DNA of 64,000 nucleotides from an uncultured Pelagibacteraceae bacterium (GCA_902571525.1 CACGCL010000003.1:50813-114812); one strand, 5' to 3'; counted from the first letter of the stretch, positions 1-11,297 are shown. The notes: generated from the letters alone by a model not told the origin. Made by a program: numbers and translations.

Positions 1-257
1 TTTCCAACAGAAAATTTTCTAACTATATCGTGCATTATAGAGGAATTAGTTGTTGTTTCACCCTCTTCTTTAATCTCTACATTAGATATGCTGTGTACAA
101 AAATCATATCTAAATCTGTTGCAGTTATTTTTAAAATTTTGTTTTTTGCCTCAATTAAAACGTTAGAAAGAATAGGCAATGTACTTCTTCTTTCAATAAC
201 ATTTTGGCAAAAACCAAGTGACTCTTGTAAATCTTTTTGACTAATACTAAATTTCAT
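1..257 (-). CDS. dnaN: DNA polymerase III beta subunit, N-terminal part (partial at window edge)
   Basis: Reverse-strand reading from ATG at 257 gives MKFSISQKDLQESLGFCQNVIERRSTLPILSNVLIEAKN..., typical of the DnaN N-terminus; directly follows dnaA with an 11-bp overlap. Confidence 0.9.
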   Translation of the reverse strand, partial: MKFSISQKDLQESLGFCQNVIERRSTLPILSNVLIEAKNKILKITATDLDMIFVHSISNVEIKEEGETTTNSSIMHDIVRKFSVG

Positions 258-1647
258 TCTCTTTTTTATACAAAATCTGATTTTTCAAATAACTAATTCC
301 ATTAGATATATCGTTATTATCGCTTTTTAACTTCTCTATTGTCTTAACAGAATGTATCACAGTAGTGTGGTCTCTATTGGAAAATTCTCTACCTATTTCA
401 GGTAAAGATTTTGTAGTAAGAGTTTTGGAGAGGTAAATTGCAACTTGTCTGGGTCTAACTAAATACCTGGATCTTCTGGAAGAAAGCATTTCATTTTTGC
501 TTATTTTAAAATATTTGCACACCAAAGTTTGTATATTATCAATTGTTATATTAGTTTCATTTACACTTAATAAATCTTTTAAAATTATTTTAACTTCGTT
601 TAAATTAGGAGCCCTATTATAAATTCTGGAAAATGACGCAACCCTGTTTAGAGCGCCTACTAATTCTCTAATACTATTACGAATTTCACTACTTATAAAT
701 TTTAATATTTCTTCAGACAATTTTAATTTTTCACTGTATAAAATATTTAATTCATCGACTTTAGTTTTTAGAATTTTTAAACGTAAATCATATTCAGGGC
801 TTTGAATATCAACTACTAAACCTCCAGAAAATCTTGATTTGATCCTTTCTTGTATTTTTATAAGCTTATTAGGTGGTCTATCAGCAGATAGAATAACTTG
901 TGAACCTTTATCTATTAAGGAATTAAATGTATGAAAAAATTCTTCTTGCATAGCTTCTTTTCCATTCATAAATTGAATGTCATCAATTATTAAAACATCC
1001 GTATTTCTAAAATTATCTTTAAATTTTACCATTTCATTCGACTTAATAGCTTTAACGAATTGATACATGAATCTCTCTGCAGATATAAATGTAACTTTTT
1101 TATCTTCTTTAAGTTTAAGACCAATAGCATTTAATAAATGGGTTTTCCCCATTCCAACACCTGCATATAAATAAAAAGGATTATAATGTGAAATTTTTTC
1201 AGAAACTTTTTTTGCAGCTTCAAAAGCAAGTTTATTACTCTCTCCAATAATAAAATTCTCAAAGGATTTGTTATAATCTATTCTATAATATTGAACAAAA
1301 GAATCTTTTATAAAGGATATTTTATTTTCTGAATTTTGTTTAATCTCTTTGTTAATACCATCTATTTTATTCTCTATTTTAAACTCGATTCTAATTATTT
1401 CTTTATTTATCTTTTTAATTGTTCCTAGAATTTGATCAAGGTATCTAGAGACAATCCAGTCTCTAATAAATCTTGTTGATACTGAAACCAATATATAGTT
1501 TGAGAATTTTTCTTCAAAAACAATTTTTTTTAACCAACTTTCGTAAATTTCATTACCAAATTGATGTCGTAATTCTTTTTGAATAACTTCCCAGTTAAAT
1601 TTCTTATCAATACTAACATTTAAATTATTTATCATGGGAAACCCCAT
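247..1647 (-). CDS. dnaA: Chromosomal replication initiator DnaA (start may be MINNL at 1635)
   Basis: Walker A GVGMGKTHLLNAIG, DVLIIDDIQF, and C-terminal DnaA signature GREFSNRDHTTVIHSV. Confidence 0.97.
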   Translation of the reverse strand: MGFPMINNLNVSIDKKFNWEVIQKELRHQFGNEIYESWLKKIVFEEKFSNYILVSVSTRFIRDWIVSRYLDQILGTIKKINKEIIRIEFKIENKIDGINKEIKQNSENKISFIKDSFVQYYRIDYNKSFENFIIGESNKLAFEAAKKVSEKISHYNPFYLYAGVGMGKTHLLNAIGLKLKEDKKVTFISAERFMYQFVKAIKSNEMVKFKDNFRNTDVLIIDDIQFMNGKEAMQEEFFHTFNSLIDKGSQVILSADRPPNKLIKIQERIKSRFSGGLVVDIQSPEYDLRLKILKTKVDELNILYSEKLKLSEEILKFISSEIRNSIRELVGALNRVASFSRIYNRAPNLNEVKIILKDLLSVNETNITIDNIQTLVCKYFKISKNEMLSSRRSRYLVRPRQVAIYLSKTLTTKSLPEIGREFSNRDHTTVIHSVKTIEKLKSDNNDISNGISYLKNQILYKKENEI

Positions 1648-1888
1648 CTAAAATCTTAAAGATAAATATTCAATAAAATTTTTTAATTTAAATAAAAAAA
1701 ATAAAATCCTTAATTGAATAAATTGTAAATTGAATCTAAAGTTTTTATGATAGTAAAAAAAATATTACTAACAGTTTTGTAATTATTTAAAATTTTATTT
1801 GACTCAATATCTAGTTATAGAAATTGCTATGTGTTTATATGTGGTGTAAGTATATTTAAGGTTGATTCTTTTGGTAACCCTAAGTTGA

Positions 1889-2149
1889 TTAAAGAGCGCT
1901 AATCTTTCTACTTATCCTTGAAATATTTCTTGAAGCATTACCCTTTTTTATTATTCCTGTTTTAGCTATCTTCATTAGCTCAGAATTCAACTTGGGCAAG
2001 TAAGAAAGAGCTTTTTTTTTGTCTTTATTTACAATCAGACCGTTCATTTTTTTTAGAGCTAACCTGTATCGGCTCTTCCTAGCTTTGTTTACAGAGGTTT
2101 GTTTTTTAATTCTTCTTATTCTTTTAATTGCTGATTTTGTATTTGCCAT
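1889..2149 (-). CDS. rpsT: 30S ribosomal protein S20
   Basis: MANTKSAIKRIRRIKKQTSVNKARKSR; likely true start at 2149, internal to the longer ORF. Confidence 0.95.
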   Translation of the reverse strand: MANTKSAIKRIRRIKKQTSVNKARKSRYRLALKKMNGLIVNKDKKKALSYLPKLNSELMKIAKTGIIKKGNASRNISRISRKISAL

Positions 2150-2197
2150 GTGACGCGTTGGTATAACCTTAGAAAACGGTATGGTCAATAAATTTTT

Positions 2198-3052
2198 TTA
2201 TTTTTGACAAAAATTACAAATATAAGTCGACCTATTTGAAATATACATTTTTTGGATAATTCCTTTGCATTTATTGTTTTTACATTTTTGATTTTCTCTA
2301 TCATAAACGTTAAATTTTGTTTGAAAAGTTCCACCACTTCCAGAAATGCCCTTAAAGTCCTTAATTGATGAACCACCAAATTTTATTGCATTTCTTAGTG
2401 TCGATCTTGAGAATTGAATAATTTTATCTAAGTCTATTTGGCTCAATTCTTTTACACTTTTCATAGGAGAGATTTGGGATTTAAATAATATCTCATTAGC
2501 GTAAATATTTCCTATGCCTGAAACAATTTTTTGATCTAATAAAAAATTTTTTATATTTTTCTTTCTATTTATAATTTTTTTTTTAAGATAAAATATATTA
2601 AATTTTTTATCTAACGCTTCTGGTCCTATTCTTTTAAAATAGTCTTCAAAATTTTGTTTGTTATTTAATATTTTAAAATATCCAAATCTCCTGGGATCAT
2701 TATAAATTAATTTAAACTTTTTAAAATTAATTATTATATGATTATGTTTTTTTGGTAAAATTGGATTACTATAAAAACTTAAATTTGAAATTTTTTTATT
2801 TGTAGGTATATGTAAGGTTCCTGACATTCCTAAGTGCAAAATTGTATAAAAATCATTATCAAAATCAAATATTATATATTTGGACTTGCGTTCAATATTT
2901 TTAACGATTTTATTTTTTAAAATATATTCGAAATTTGGTGGAAGCTTGAACCTTAAATTTCTATTGTTTACAGTAATTTTAATAATTTTATGGTTTTTAA
3001 TCGTTTTTTTTAAAGAACGTGTTACTACTTCTACTTCTGGTAATTCTGGCAT
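2198..3052 (-). CDS. mutM: Formamidopyrimidine-DNA glycosylase
   Basis: N-terminal PELPEVE catalytic motif and C-terminal zinc finger (CKNNKCKG...CNFC). Confidence 0.96.
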   Translation of the reverse strand: MPELPEVEVVTRSLKKTIKNHKIIKITVNNRNLRFKLPPNFEYILKNKIVKNIERKSKYIIFDFDNDFYTILHLGMSGTLHIPTNKKISNLSFYSNPILPKKHNHIIINFKKFKLIYNDPRRFGYFKILNNKQNFEDYFKRIGPEALDKKFNIFYLKKKIINRKKNIKNFLLDQKIVSGIGNIYANEILFKSQISPMKSVKELSQIDLDKIIQFSRSTLRNAIKFGGSSIKDFKGISGSGGTFQTKFNVYDRENQKCKNNKCKGIIQKMYISNRSTYICNFCQK

Positions 3053-3087
3053 TTAACACTATATTACTAAAAAAAAATATTATTACT

Positions 3088-3792
3088 ATGCAACAAAATC
3101 TCCAGCAAAAAAAAGGGTTAGTTAAAAGTGTTTTTGACTCAGTTTATAGCAAATATGACTTGATGAATGACTTTATGTCATTTGGTGTTCATAGATATTG
3201 GAAGAGAGAATTGATAAGATTAATTAATCCATCTGCAAAGGATACACTTGTGGATGTTGCGTGTGGAACGGGTGACATAGCGAAGTTATTTTCGGATGTT
3301 AATCAAAACCAATCAAAAATTTTGTGCGTGGATTTTAATCGTAAAATGTTATCAGAGGGAAAAAAAAGGCTCAAAAACTATAAAAACATTAAATGGAAAC
3401 TCTCTAATGCAGAAAATCTTTATTTACCTAGTAATAGTTTTGATTTTTATACAATTAGCTTTGGGCTAAGAAACACAAAAAATATTAATAAATCTATAAA
3501 AGAAGCTTACAGGGTTTTAAAAAAAGGAGGTAGATTTTTTTGTCTAGAATTTTCAAAAATTCAAAATCAGAATTTAGAAATTTTATATAAAAATTATTCC
3601 AAATTTATTCCAGCAATTGGAAAAATCGTTGTTGGAGAGAGCAAACCATATGAATACTTAATCAAAAGTATTGAAAATTTCGTAAATCAAGAGGAATTAA
3701 CCGAAATTTTAAAAAAAAATAAATTTTACAAGTCAAGTTATAAGAATCTTTCAGGAGGTATAGTTTCGATACATTCAGGATGGAAAATATGA
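3088..3792 (+). CDS. ubiE: Ubiquinone/menaquinone biosynthesis C-methyltransferase
   Basis: VFDSVYSKYDLMNDFMSFGVHRYWKR and SAM motif DVACGTGDIA; likely start MQQNLQQKK at 3088. Confidence 0.95.
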   Translation: MQQNLQQKKGLVKSVFDSVYSKYDLMNDFMSFGVHRYWKRELIRLINPSAKDTLVDVACGTGDIAKLFSDVNQNQSKILCVDFNRKMLSEGKKRLKNYKNIKWKLSNAENLYLPSNSFDFYTISFGLRNTKNINKSIKEAYRVLKKGGRFFCLEFSKIQNQNLEILYKNYSKFIPAIGKIVVGESKPYEYLIKSIENFVNQEELTEILKKNKFYKSSYKNLSGGIVSIHSGWKI

Positions 3793-5348
3793 TAAAAAAA
3801 ATTATTATATTGTTTCAAATTGCGAGAAAAATAGGATCATCAGAAATTATAGATATTGTCGATAAAACTCATAAAGTTCCATTTTTTATTAAATTACTTT
3901 TTAACTTAGTATCTTTTTCTTTAGGAAAAAATAAAAAAAAACTAGAGAGTGCTTCTGATTTAGCTTCAAGTATTCAAAACTTAGGTACTACTTTTATAAA
4001 ACTTGGTCAATTCTTAGCAACAAGACCAGATATAATTGGTGAAGAGTTAACTAAAAATTTAGAGAAACTACAAGACAAATTACCACCTTTTTCAAAATCT
4101 GTTGCTGAAAATATTATTAAAAAGGATCTTGGAGGAGTCGCAGCAAAAAGTATAATTGAATTCTCCGAGCCTATTGCAGCAGCATCAATAGCTCAAGTTC
4201 ATAAAGCAAAAATAAACGAAGCTAATATTATTAAAGATGTAGCTATAAAAGTTTTAAGACCGAATATTAAGGAAATTTTCAATTCTGAAATTGATGCAAT
4301 AATGATGTTAGCTTATTTGGTTGAAACATTTATTCCAAAAACAAAAAGATTACGATTAATTGAAGTGGTTTTTTTGTTTAAGGAGATAACAAATAATGAA
4401 ATGGATTTAAGATTTGAAGCAGCAGCAGCTAATGAATACTTAGAAAACACTAAGAATGATTTGGGTTTTAACGTCCCTAAAATATATTGGAATTTTACAA
4501 GTGAAAATATTCTTACCTTGGATTGGATTGATGGAGTATCTATAAGAGAAAAAGAAAAATTGAGAGAAAGTGGAGTAAATACCTCTAAGGTTGCATCAAA
4601 TTTAATACAACACTTTCTAAGACAAGCAGTTAGAGATGGTTTTTTTCATGCTGATATGCATCAAGGAAATATTTTTATAAATTCCTCAGGACAAATTGTT
4701 CCTATTGATTTTGGGATTATGGGAAGAATTGACAAATTAAATAGAAGATACTTAGCAGAGATATTGTTTGGTTTTGTAAATCGAGATTATAAGAAAGTAG
4801 CAGAGGTTCACTTGCTTGCAGGATTAGTGCCAAAAAACGTTTCAGTTGATGAGCTTGCTCAAGCTTTAAGATCAATTGGAGAGCCAATATTTGGTCAAAG
4901 TGTTAAAGATATATCTGGAGGAAAATTATTGAAACAATTATTTGATATAACTGAAAAATTTAACATGCAAACACAGCCACAACTTTTGTTACTTCAAAAA
5001 ACGATGGTAGTTGTTGAAGGGGTTTCAAGAAAACTAGATCCAAATACTAATATATGGGAAACTTCAAGGCCAGTATTAGAAAACTGGTTAAAAGAAACCA
5101 AAGATCCAATTAAAAACGCATTAGACTCTCTTAAAGACTCTGCGGAGATTTTAAAAAAGATTCCAGAATTTCCAAAAGTTATGGAAAACGCAAACCAGGC
5201 TTTAGCATTTTTAGCTAGTGGTCAAATTCCACAAAATACTAATTCTTATTCTTCACTAACTGAGAAGAAAAATGAGATGAAATCCTTAAGAAACCAAAGT
5301 ATTATTGGTGTATTAATACTTGTTTTTTTAGGTGTCATAGTATTTTAA
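3780..5348 (+). CDS. ubiB: Ubiquinone biosynthesis ABC1/UbiB-type atypical kinase
   Basis: LGTTFIKLGQFLATRPDIIG, AAASIAQVHKA, FHADMHQGNIF motifs; C-terminal TM segment. Confidence 0.95.
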   Translation: MENMIKKIIILFQIARKIGSSEIIDIVDKTHKVPFFIKLLFNLVSFSLGKNKKKLESASDLASSIQNLGTTFIKLGQFLATRPDIIGEELTKNLEKLQDKLPPFSKSVAENIIKKDLGGVAAKSIIEFSEPIAAASIAQVHKAKINEANIIKDVAIKVLRPNIKEIFNSEIDAIMMLAYLVETFIPKTKRLRLIEVVFLFKEITNNEMDLRFEAAAANEYLENTKNDLGFNVPKIYWNFTSENILTLDWIDGVSIREKEKLRESGVNTSKVASNLIQHFLRQAVRDGFFHADMHQGNIFINSSGQIVPIDFGIMGRIDKLNRRYLAEILFGFVNRDYKKVAEVHLLAGLVPKNVSVDELAQALRSIGEPIFGQSVKDISGGKLLKQLFDITEKFNMQTQPQLLLLQKTMVVVEGVSRKLDPNTNIWETSRPVLENWLKETKDPIKNALDSLKDSAEILKKIPEFPKVMENANQALAFLASGQIPQNTNSYSSLTEKKNEMKSLRNQSIIGVLILVFLGVIVF

Positions 5349-5354
5349 TTCGTT

Positions 5355-6563
5355 ATGAAATTTTTAGAAAAAAAAAGAATATTAATTATAATTTCTGGTG
5401 GCATTGCTGCCTACAAATCGTTAGATTTGATTAGATCTCTCACAAAGCTTCAGTGTGAAGTTAAAACTATTCTTACAAAAGGTGGTGCTGAATTTGTTAC
5501 ACCTTTATCGATTTCATCACTTTCAAAAAATAAAGTTTATTCAGATATATATTCTGCTGAGAATGAATCTGAAATGGATCACATTTCTCTATCAAGATGG
5601 GCAGACTTAATACTAATAGCTCCAGCTACCTCAAATATTATTGCAAAAATGAGCCAAGGTATTAGTGATGATTTAGCGACAACTGTTGTTCAAGCATCTA
5701 ACAAAAATATATTTGTTTGTCCCGCTATGAATGTAAGAATGTGGGAACATGCCTCAAATAGGCAAAATCTAGAAAAAATTAAAAGCTACAATTACAGAGT
5801 CATAGGACCATTTAGTGGGGAAATGGCATGTGGAGAATACGGCGATGGACGATTGGCTGATATAGAATATATACTTAAAGAACTTGATAATTTTTTTAAA
5901 TTTAAAAGTAGTAATAAAAAATTAAGAGCAATTGTTACAGCAGGCCCAACACAAGAATATATAGACCCTGTTAGGTATATTTCAAATAGATCAAGTGGTA
6001 AACAAGGCTACGAGATAGCAAAATCATTATTTAACAATGGTTTTGACACAACTTTAATTTCTGGTCCATCAAGACTTGCCTCTAATCCGAACATTAATTT
6101 ATTAAGAGTAAATACTGCTGAAGAAATGTATAAGAAGACAGTAGAAAATTTACCGTGTGATGTTGCTATTTTTTGTGCAGCTGTAGGTGATTTTAAAGTA
6201 AAAAATTTAAGTAAGGATAAAATAAAAAAAAATAATGTTCTAAAATTAAATTTTGAAAAAAATATAGATATTTTAGAGTTAATATCTAAAAATAATAACA
6301 AACCAAAATTAGTGATAGGTTTCTCAGCTGAAACTAGTAATTTACACTCTAATAGTAAAAAAAAACTACAAAATAAAGGTTGTGATTGGATAATAGCTAA
6401 TGATGTTAGCAAAAATGATATTGGGTTTGACTCTGATTTTAATGAGGTTGCAATATTCTATAAAAATGAAAATATTAGTGACGAAATTATTTCCAAAAAT
6501 TATAAATCAGTAGTGGCTGATGAGATTGTGAAAAGAGTTATCAATCAGCTAAATTTGATTTAA
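5355..6563 (+). CDS. coaBC: Bifunctional phosphopantothenoylcysteine decarboxylase / phosphopantothenate-cysteine ligase
   Basis: ISGGIAAYKSLDLIR, CPAMNVRMW, VTAGPTQEYIDPVRYISNRSSGKQG. Confidence 0.96.
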   Translation: MKFLEKKRILIIISGGIAAYKSLDLIRSLTKLQCEVKTILTKGGAEFVTPLSISSLSKNKVYSDIYSAENESEMDHISLSRWADLILIAPATSNIIAKMSQGISDDLATTVVQASNKNIFVCPAMNVRMWEHASNRQNLEKIKSYNYRVIGPFSGEMACGEYGDGRLADIEYILKELDNFFKFKSSNKKLRAIVTAGPTQEYIDPVRYISNRSSGKQGYEIAKSLFNNGFDTTLISGPSRLASNPNINLLRVNTAEEMYKKTVENLPCDVAIFCAAVGDFKVKNLSKDKIKKNNVLKLNFEKNIDILELISKNNNKPKLVIGFSAETSNLHSNSKKKLQNKGCDWIIANDVSKNDIGFDSDFNEVAIFYKNENISDEIISKNYKSVVADEIVKRVINQLNLI

Positions 6564-7003
6564 TGGTCAAAATATTAATTAAAAAGACTAGTAAAGAAGT
6601 AATCACTCCAAAGTACAAAACTAAAGGTTCATCAGGTTTAGATTTATCTGCATTTATAAATAAAAAAGTTGTGGTTAAACCAAATAGCTCAGAGTTAATT
6701 CCAACAGGTTTACAGGTTGCAATACCTGGAGAATTCGAAATTCAAATACGACCTAGATCTGGTTTGGCTGCTAAAGAAAGCATTGGTGTGTTAAATTCCC
6801 CAGGCACTATAGATAGTGACTATAGAGGTGAATTAAAAATTATATTATTCAATCATGGTGACAAAGATTTCATAATAAATAATGGGGATAGAATAGCTCA
6901 GATGGTTTTAGTTCCAATTCTTAAGATGGAATTTGAGGAAGTTGATAGTTTACCTGATACTGTTAGAGGTCAAGGTGGTTTTGGATCTACAGGAAAAAAA
7001 TGA
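6563..7003 (+). CDS. dut: dUTP diphosphatase
   Basis: RPRSGLAAKESIGVLNSPGTIDSDYRGE and C-terminal RGQGGFGSTG. Confidence 0.96.
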   Translation: MVKILIKKTSKEVITPKYKTKGSSGLDLSAFINKKVVVKPNSSELIPTGLQVAIPGEFEIQIRPRSGLAAKESIGVLNSPGTIDSDYRGELKIILFNHGDKDFIINNGDRIAQMVLVPILKMEFEEVDSLPDTVRGQGGFGSTGKK

Positions 7004-7719
7004 GCCTTAAAGATAATGAAATAGAAAGATATTCCAGGCAAATTATTTTAAAAGATATAGGGATAAGTGGGCAAAAAAAACTGAAGAAATCGAAAGTTTT
7101 AATTGTAGGTCTTGGAGGACTGGGTTGTCCGGCAGCAGAATATTTAAGCAGGGCTGGGGTTGGCACAATTGGCTTGATTGATCATGATAGAGTTAGTTTA
7201 TCAAATATTCACAGACAATCTGTATTTACTGCTGGTGACATTAAAAAACACAAAGTTGATGTTGTAAAGCAAAGAATAAAAAAAGTTAATTCTCACATAA
7301 GTGTAAAAAGTTTTAAAAAAAAAGTTGATAGTTTTAATATAAGTAAAATAATAAAATCATTTGATATAATAATAGATGGAACAGATAACTTTCAAAGTAA
7401 ATTTTTGATAAATAAATTCTCCAAAATTTTAAAAAAAATTTTTATCACTGGAGCAATAGGGAAATTTGATGGTCATATTTTTGGTTTTGACTTTTCTAAA
7501 AAAAAAAAACCCTGTTTAGAATCTTTTTACCAAGGCATACCAAATATAGACACCTGTGAAGAAGATGGTGTTATTGGTACAGTTGCCGGAGTAGTTGGTA
7601 ACATTCAAGCTAATGAAGCAATAAAATATATACTAGATATTGGAAAAAGACTGGATGGTAAAGTTTTAATCATAAATTTATTAAATCTAGAATTTAGAAT
7701 TAGTAATTTAACAAAATAA
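7000..7719 (+). CDS. HesA/MoeB/ThiF family adenylyltransferase
   Basis: ERYSRQIILKDIGISGQKKLKKSKVLIVGLGGLGCPAAEYLSRAGVGTIGLIDHDRVSLSNIHRQ. Confidence 0.9.
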   Translation: MSLKDNEIERYSRQIILKDIGISGQKKLKKSKVLIVGLGGLGCPAAEYLSRAGVGTIGLIDHDRVSLSNIHRQSVFTAGDIKKHKVDVVKQRIKKVNSHISVKSFKKKVDSFNISKIIKSFDIIIDGTDNFQSKFLINKFSKILKKIFITGAIGKFDGHIFGFDFSKKKKPCLESFYQGIPNIDTCEEDGVIGTVAGVVGNIQANEAIKYILDIGKRLDGKVLIINLLNLEFRISNLTK

Positions 7720-7721
7720 AG

Positions 7722-8159
7722 ATGTTAAGAATATTATTTATAACATTAATTATTTTTTTTTTTAGCAACTCTAAAGCAGAAGAAAGTTACTTTCTTTCTT
7801 TAAAATATAATAAAGTAAATGTAAGATATGGACCTGGATTGGACTATCCAATAAAATTTGTATACCTAAAAAAAAATTTCCCTGTTGAAATTATTGATGA
7901 AAAAGAAAATTTTAGAAAAATTTTGGATTATAAAAACAATGGTGGGTGGGTTCATAGGTCTCAACTTAAAAAAAGCAACTCATTAATTGTATTAGAAGAA
8001 AAGATACTTTTTAATAATTTTACAAAATATTCTAAGCCAGTTGCAGTGATTAAAAGTGGAAGAATGTTAATTGTAAAAAAAAAGGAAAAAGAATGGTTCA
8101 AAGTAGTAACAGGAAATTATGCAGGTTGGGTTAATAATGAAAACTTGTGGGGATACTAA
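7722..8159 (+). CDS. Secreted bacterial SH3-domain protein
   Basis: Signal peptide then KVNVRYGPGLDYPIKFVY... and AGWVNNENLWGY, typical of bacterial SH3 repeats. Confidence 0.8.
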   Translation: MLRILFITLIIFFFSNSKAEESYFLSLKYNKVNVRYGPGLDYPIKFVYLKKNFPVEIIDEKENFRKILDYKNNGGWVHRSQLKKSNSLIVLEEKILFNNFTKYSKPVAVIKSGRMLIVKKKEKEWFKVVTGNYAGWVNNENLWGY

Positions 8160-8160
8160 A

Positions 8161-8400
8161 TTATTTTTTTTTACTTGCCCACCATTTATCAAGCACAAAA
8201 TACCAAACAGAATTAGCTATAGGCTCCACAATAGCATCGGTTAAAGCAACTCCAAAAGATACATCAGCCACAAGCATTAAAACTGTTATAGCTATTGCGA
8301 AGTGACCAATCGTATATACTATTGTTCTTAATATTGAGCCTTTGTTATTCTTATAAACGTCTTTACTTACCTCAAATATACCTTTTGTAAATTCAGTCAT
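8161..8400 (-). CDS. DUF2061-like small membrane protein
   Basis: RTIVYTIGHFAIAITVLMLVADVSFGVAL...EPIANSVWYFVLDKWW resembles DUF2061 membrane proteins. Confidence 0.7.
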   Translation of the reverse strand: MTEFTKGIFEVSKDVYKNNKGSILRTIVYTIGHFAIAITVLMLVADVSFGVALTDAIVEPIANSVWYFVLDKWWASKKK

Positions 8401-9011
8401 TATTTAAATGGACTGTCTAACACACATGCTACTAAGTGTATTCTTGCTTGTTCCCCTCCATTAAAAAAATTATGGTATTTAGTATTATTTGTTATCCAAA
8501 TTTTACCATCAGCTGGCAAATGTTTTGCAACATTTTCTATTACCATTGAACAACCAGGATTTGTTATTATTGGCACATGCAGTCTACACTCTGGATCTTT
8601 GTGCCAGCTCAAAGTAGATCTGGGTTCTTTCAGTAATAACCTTACTCTACCTAGTTTAAATTTTTTACTTAAAGTTTCATAAACTTCTTTGAAGTAAGTT
8701 TTTTCGAATTCAGGTAATAGTTTAGTGTATTTAGACTCATTAATCTCTACATCTCTTGAAACCTCTTTTCCAGTTTCATCTGCTATAGTCCAGTATTTGC
8801 CTCTAATATTATTACCTTTTATAGAATTCTCATCATTAGGTATTTGATTAAGAGGTATTGCACCAAAGTGGGTAACCCCTGGTGAATTAAATTTTTTTTC
8901 TTCGAGAATTTTATTTAAATCAGCTCTAAGTCTCTGGATGTCGAATTTTAAATCTGGTACTTCATAAAAGTCCTCAAAACTTACTTTGGGTGAATTAATT
9001 ACAGTTTCCAT
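8400..9011 (-). CDS. Aspartyl/asparaginyl beta-hydroxylase-like 2OG-Fe(II) oxygenase
   Basis: SWHKDPECRLHVPIITNPG...WITNNTKYHNFFNGGEQARIHLVACV pattern. Confidence 0.7.
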   Translation of the reverse strand: METVINSPKVSFEDFYEVPDLKFDIQRLRADLNKILEEKKFNSPGVTHFGAIPLNQIPNDENSIKGNNIRGKYWTIADETGKEVSRDVEINESKYTKLLPEFEKTYFKEVYETLSKKFKLGRVRLLLKEPRSTLSWHKDPECRLHVPIITNPGCSMVIENVAKHLPADGKIWITNNTKYHNFFNGGEQARIHLVACVLDSPFK

Positions 9012-9013
9012 TT

Positions 9014-11248
9014 TTAATTTAATTTTATATCAAATCTGTCAGAATTCATGACTTTTGTCCATGCGGAAACAAAGTCATTCACAAATTTTTTAGATGAGTC
9101 ATTGCAAGCATAAACTTCAGCAATAGCTCTTAATTGAGAGTTTGAACCAAATATTAGGTCTACTCTAGTGCCATGCCACTTAACTTTATCTGTCTTTCTA
9201 TCTTTTCCCACAAACAATTTTTCAGATTTATCTGTCTCTTTCCAAGTAGTATTCATATCTAGAAGATTAACAAAATAATCGTTCGTTAGAGTTCCGGGCT
9301 TTTTAGTAAAAACTCCATTCTTTGAATGATCGTAATTAGTATCCAAAACTCTCATACCTCCAACAAGAACTGTCATTTCTGGAGCTGTTAAACCCATTAA
9401 TTGTGCTTTATCGATTAACTTTTCCTCAGCTGAAACTATTGATGTTTCATCTTTGTTATAGTTTCTAAAACCGTCAGCTTGCGGCTCTAAAAGGTTAAAT
9501 GAGTGAATATCAGTTTGTTCTTGGGTAGCATCTCCTCTTCCTGGGGAGAAAGGTATATCAACTTTCATTCCTGATTTTTTTGCAGCCATTTCAATACCAA
9601 CGTTACCACCTAGCACAATTAAGTCAGCTATTGAAACAGATTTTTTCTTATTATCAAAGTTTTCTTTAATTTTTTCCAAAGTCTTTATAACCTTATTTAT
9701 CTGTTTTGGATTATTAACATCCCAATTAATTTGTGGTTCTAACGTTATTCTCGCACCGTTAGCTCCACCTCTCTTATCTGATCCTCTGTATGTAGAAGCT
9801 GATGCCCATGCTGTACTTACTAATTCTGAAACAGTTAAATTTGATTTGGATATTTTAGATTTAAGAATTTTGATATCAGTTTGTTTTAATTTATACTTTA
9901 GTTTCTTTACAGGATCTTGCCATATCAATTCTTCTTTGGGCACTTCATTGCCTAAGTAACAAGCCCTTGGACCCATGTCTCTGTGGGTTAGTTTAAACCA
10001 TGCTCTTGCAAAAGCATCTTCGAATTCACTCGGATTATTATAAAAATGTTTAGATATTGGTCCATATGATGGATCCATTCTTAATGAAAGATCTGTTGTT
10101 TGCATCATTGGTGGATGCATTTTATTTTTATCATGAGCGTCGGGGACCATCTTAATTTTTTGACCATTTTGTTTAGGAGTCCATTGATGAGCTCCTGCAG
10201 GACTTTTTGTTAACTCCCATTCATGATTAAATAAGCAATCAAAATAACCCATGTCCCATTTAATAGGAGACTGTGTCCACGCACCCTCGATACCACTGCT
10301 TATAGTATCAACACCTTTTCCAGATTTATAATTACTATTCCATCCTGTTGATTGATCTTGAATTTTTGAACCCTCTGGATCAGGACCTTTATGAGCCTCT
10401 GGCGCTGCCCCATGAGATTTACCAAACGTATGACCTCCTGCAACTAATGCAACTGTTTCATAATCATTCATAGCCATTCTTCCAAAAGTTTCTCTAATAT
10501 CATGAGCAGCTAACAAAGGATCTGGATTAGCGTCTGGACCTTGTGGATTTACGTAAATCAATCCCATATGTGATGCCCCAAGAGGTTGTTCTAAATCTCT
10601 TTTTCCACTGTATCTCTCGACACCTAATAATTCTTTTTCGGAACCCCAATAAATATCATCCTCTGGTTCCCAAATATCAACTCTGCCAGCACCAAACCCA
10701 AAAGTTTTAAAGCCCATTGACTCTAGGGCGACGTTTCCAACTAAAATGAATAAATCAGCCCATGAAATTTGTTTTCCATACTTCTGTTTAATTGGCCAAA
10801 GTAATAATCTCGCCTTATCTAAATTTACATTGTCAGGCCAAGCATTTAAAGGTGCAAATCTTTGGTTTCCTGTTCCAGCTCCACCTCTACCATCGCCAGT
10901 TCTATATGTGCCAGCTGCATGCCAAGCTAATCTAATAAAAAAGGGTCCATAATGTCCATAATCTGCGGGCCACCATTCTTGCGAGTCTGTCATTAATTTT
11001 TTAAGGTCTTCTTTTAATTTTTTATAATTTAATTTTTTAAATTCTTTCTCATAGCTAAACTTTTTATCCATCGGATTTGAAAGATTTGAATGCTGACTTA
11101 ATATTTTTAAATTTAGGCTATTTGGCCAAAAATCTTTAACTGTTGTACCTTTTCCAGCTGAAAATTTTGCTGTTGTTCCTGCTCCAGTTACAGGACATTT
11201 GCTTAATTGACTATTTTTGAAATCTTTATTTCTAAATTCTGTGCTCAT
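9014..11248 (-). CDS. katG: Catalase-peroxidase
   Basis: Full-length Kat[70 protein letters not shown]. Confidence 0.98.
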   Translation of the reverse strand: MSTEFRNKDFKNSQLSKCPVTGAGTTAKFSAGKGTTVKDFWPNSLNLKILSQHSNLSNPMDKKFSYEKEFKKLNYKKLKEDLKKLMTDSQEWWPADYGHYGPFFIRLAWHAAGTYRTGDGRGGAGTGNQRFAPLNAWPDNVNLDKARLLLWPIKQKYGKQISWADLFILVGNVALESMGFKTFGFGAGRVDIWEPEDDIYWGSEKELLGVERYSGKRDLEQPLGASHMGLIYVNPQGPDANPDPLLAAHDIRETFGRMAMNDYETVALVAGGHTFGKSHGAAPEAHKGPDPEGSKIQDQSTGWNSNYKSGKGVDTISSGIEGAWTQSPIKWDMGYFDCLFNHEWELTKSPAGAHQWTPKQNGQKIKMVPDAHDKNKMHPPMMQTTDLSLRMDPSYGPISKHFYNNPSEFEDAFARAWFKLTHRDMGPRACYLGNEVPKEELIWQDPVKKLKYKLKQTDIKILKSKISKSNLTVSELVSTAWASASTYRGSDKRGGANGARITLEPQINWDVNNPKQINKVIKTLEKIKENFDNKKKSVSIADLIVLGGNVGIEMAAKKSGMKVDIPFSPGRGDATQEQTDIHSFNLLEPQADGFRNYNKDETSIVSAEEKLIDKAQLMGLTAPEMTVLVGGMRVLDTNYDHSKNGVFTKKPGTLTNDYFVNLLDMNTTWKETDKSEKLFVGKDRKTDKVKWHGTRVDLIFGSNSQLRAIAEVYACNDSSKKFVNDFVSAWTKVMNSDRFDIKLN

Positions 11249-11265
11249 GTATCTCCTTTATTATT

Positions 11266-11280
11266 TTATAATAATTCTAA
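11266..11280 (+). promoter_or_regulatory. Putative Irr/Fur-family operator, copy 1 (TTATAATAATTCTAA), upstream of katG
   Basis: Matches copies 2 and 3 at all but the two central positions (8-9 of the 15-mer). Confidence 0.65.
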
Positions 11281-11297
11281 ATTAATTTGTCAATAGT

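Noticed and set aside
1648-1888. Possible oriC between dnaA and rpsT
   Set aside because: AT-rich but I found no good TTATNCACA boxes, so the evidence is insufficient.
2185-2379. Minus-strand 64-aa ORF overlapping mutM
   Set aside because: Overlaps the conserved MutM C-terminal region in another frame; no family signal.
10746-10952. Plus-strand 68-aa ORF inside katG
   Set aside because: Antisense to a highly conserved catalase-peroxidase frame; no ribosome-binding site or recognisable motif.
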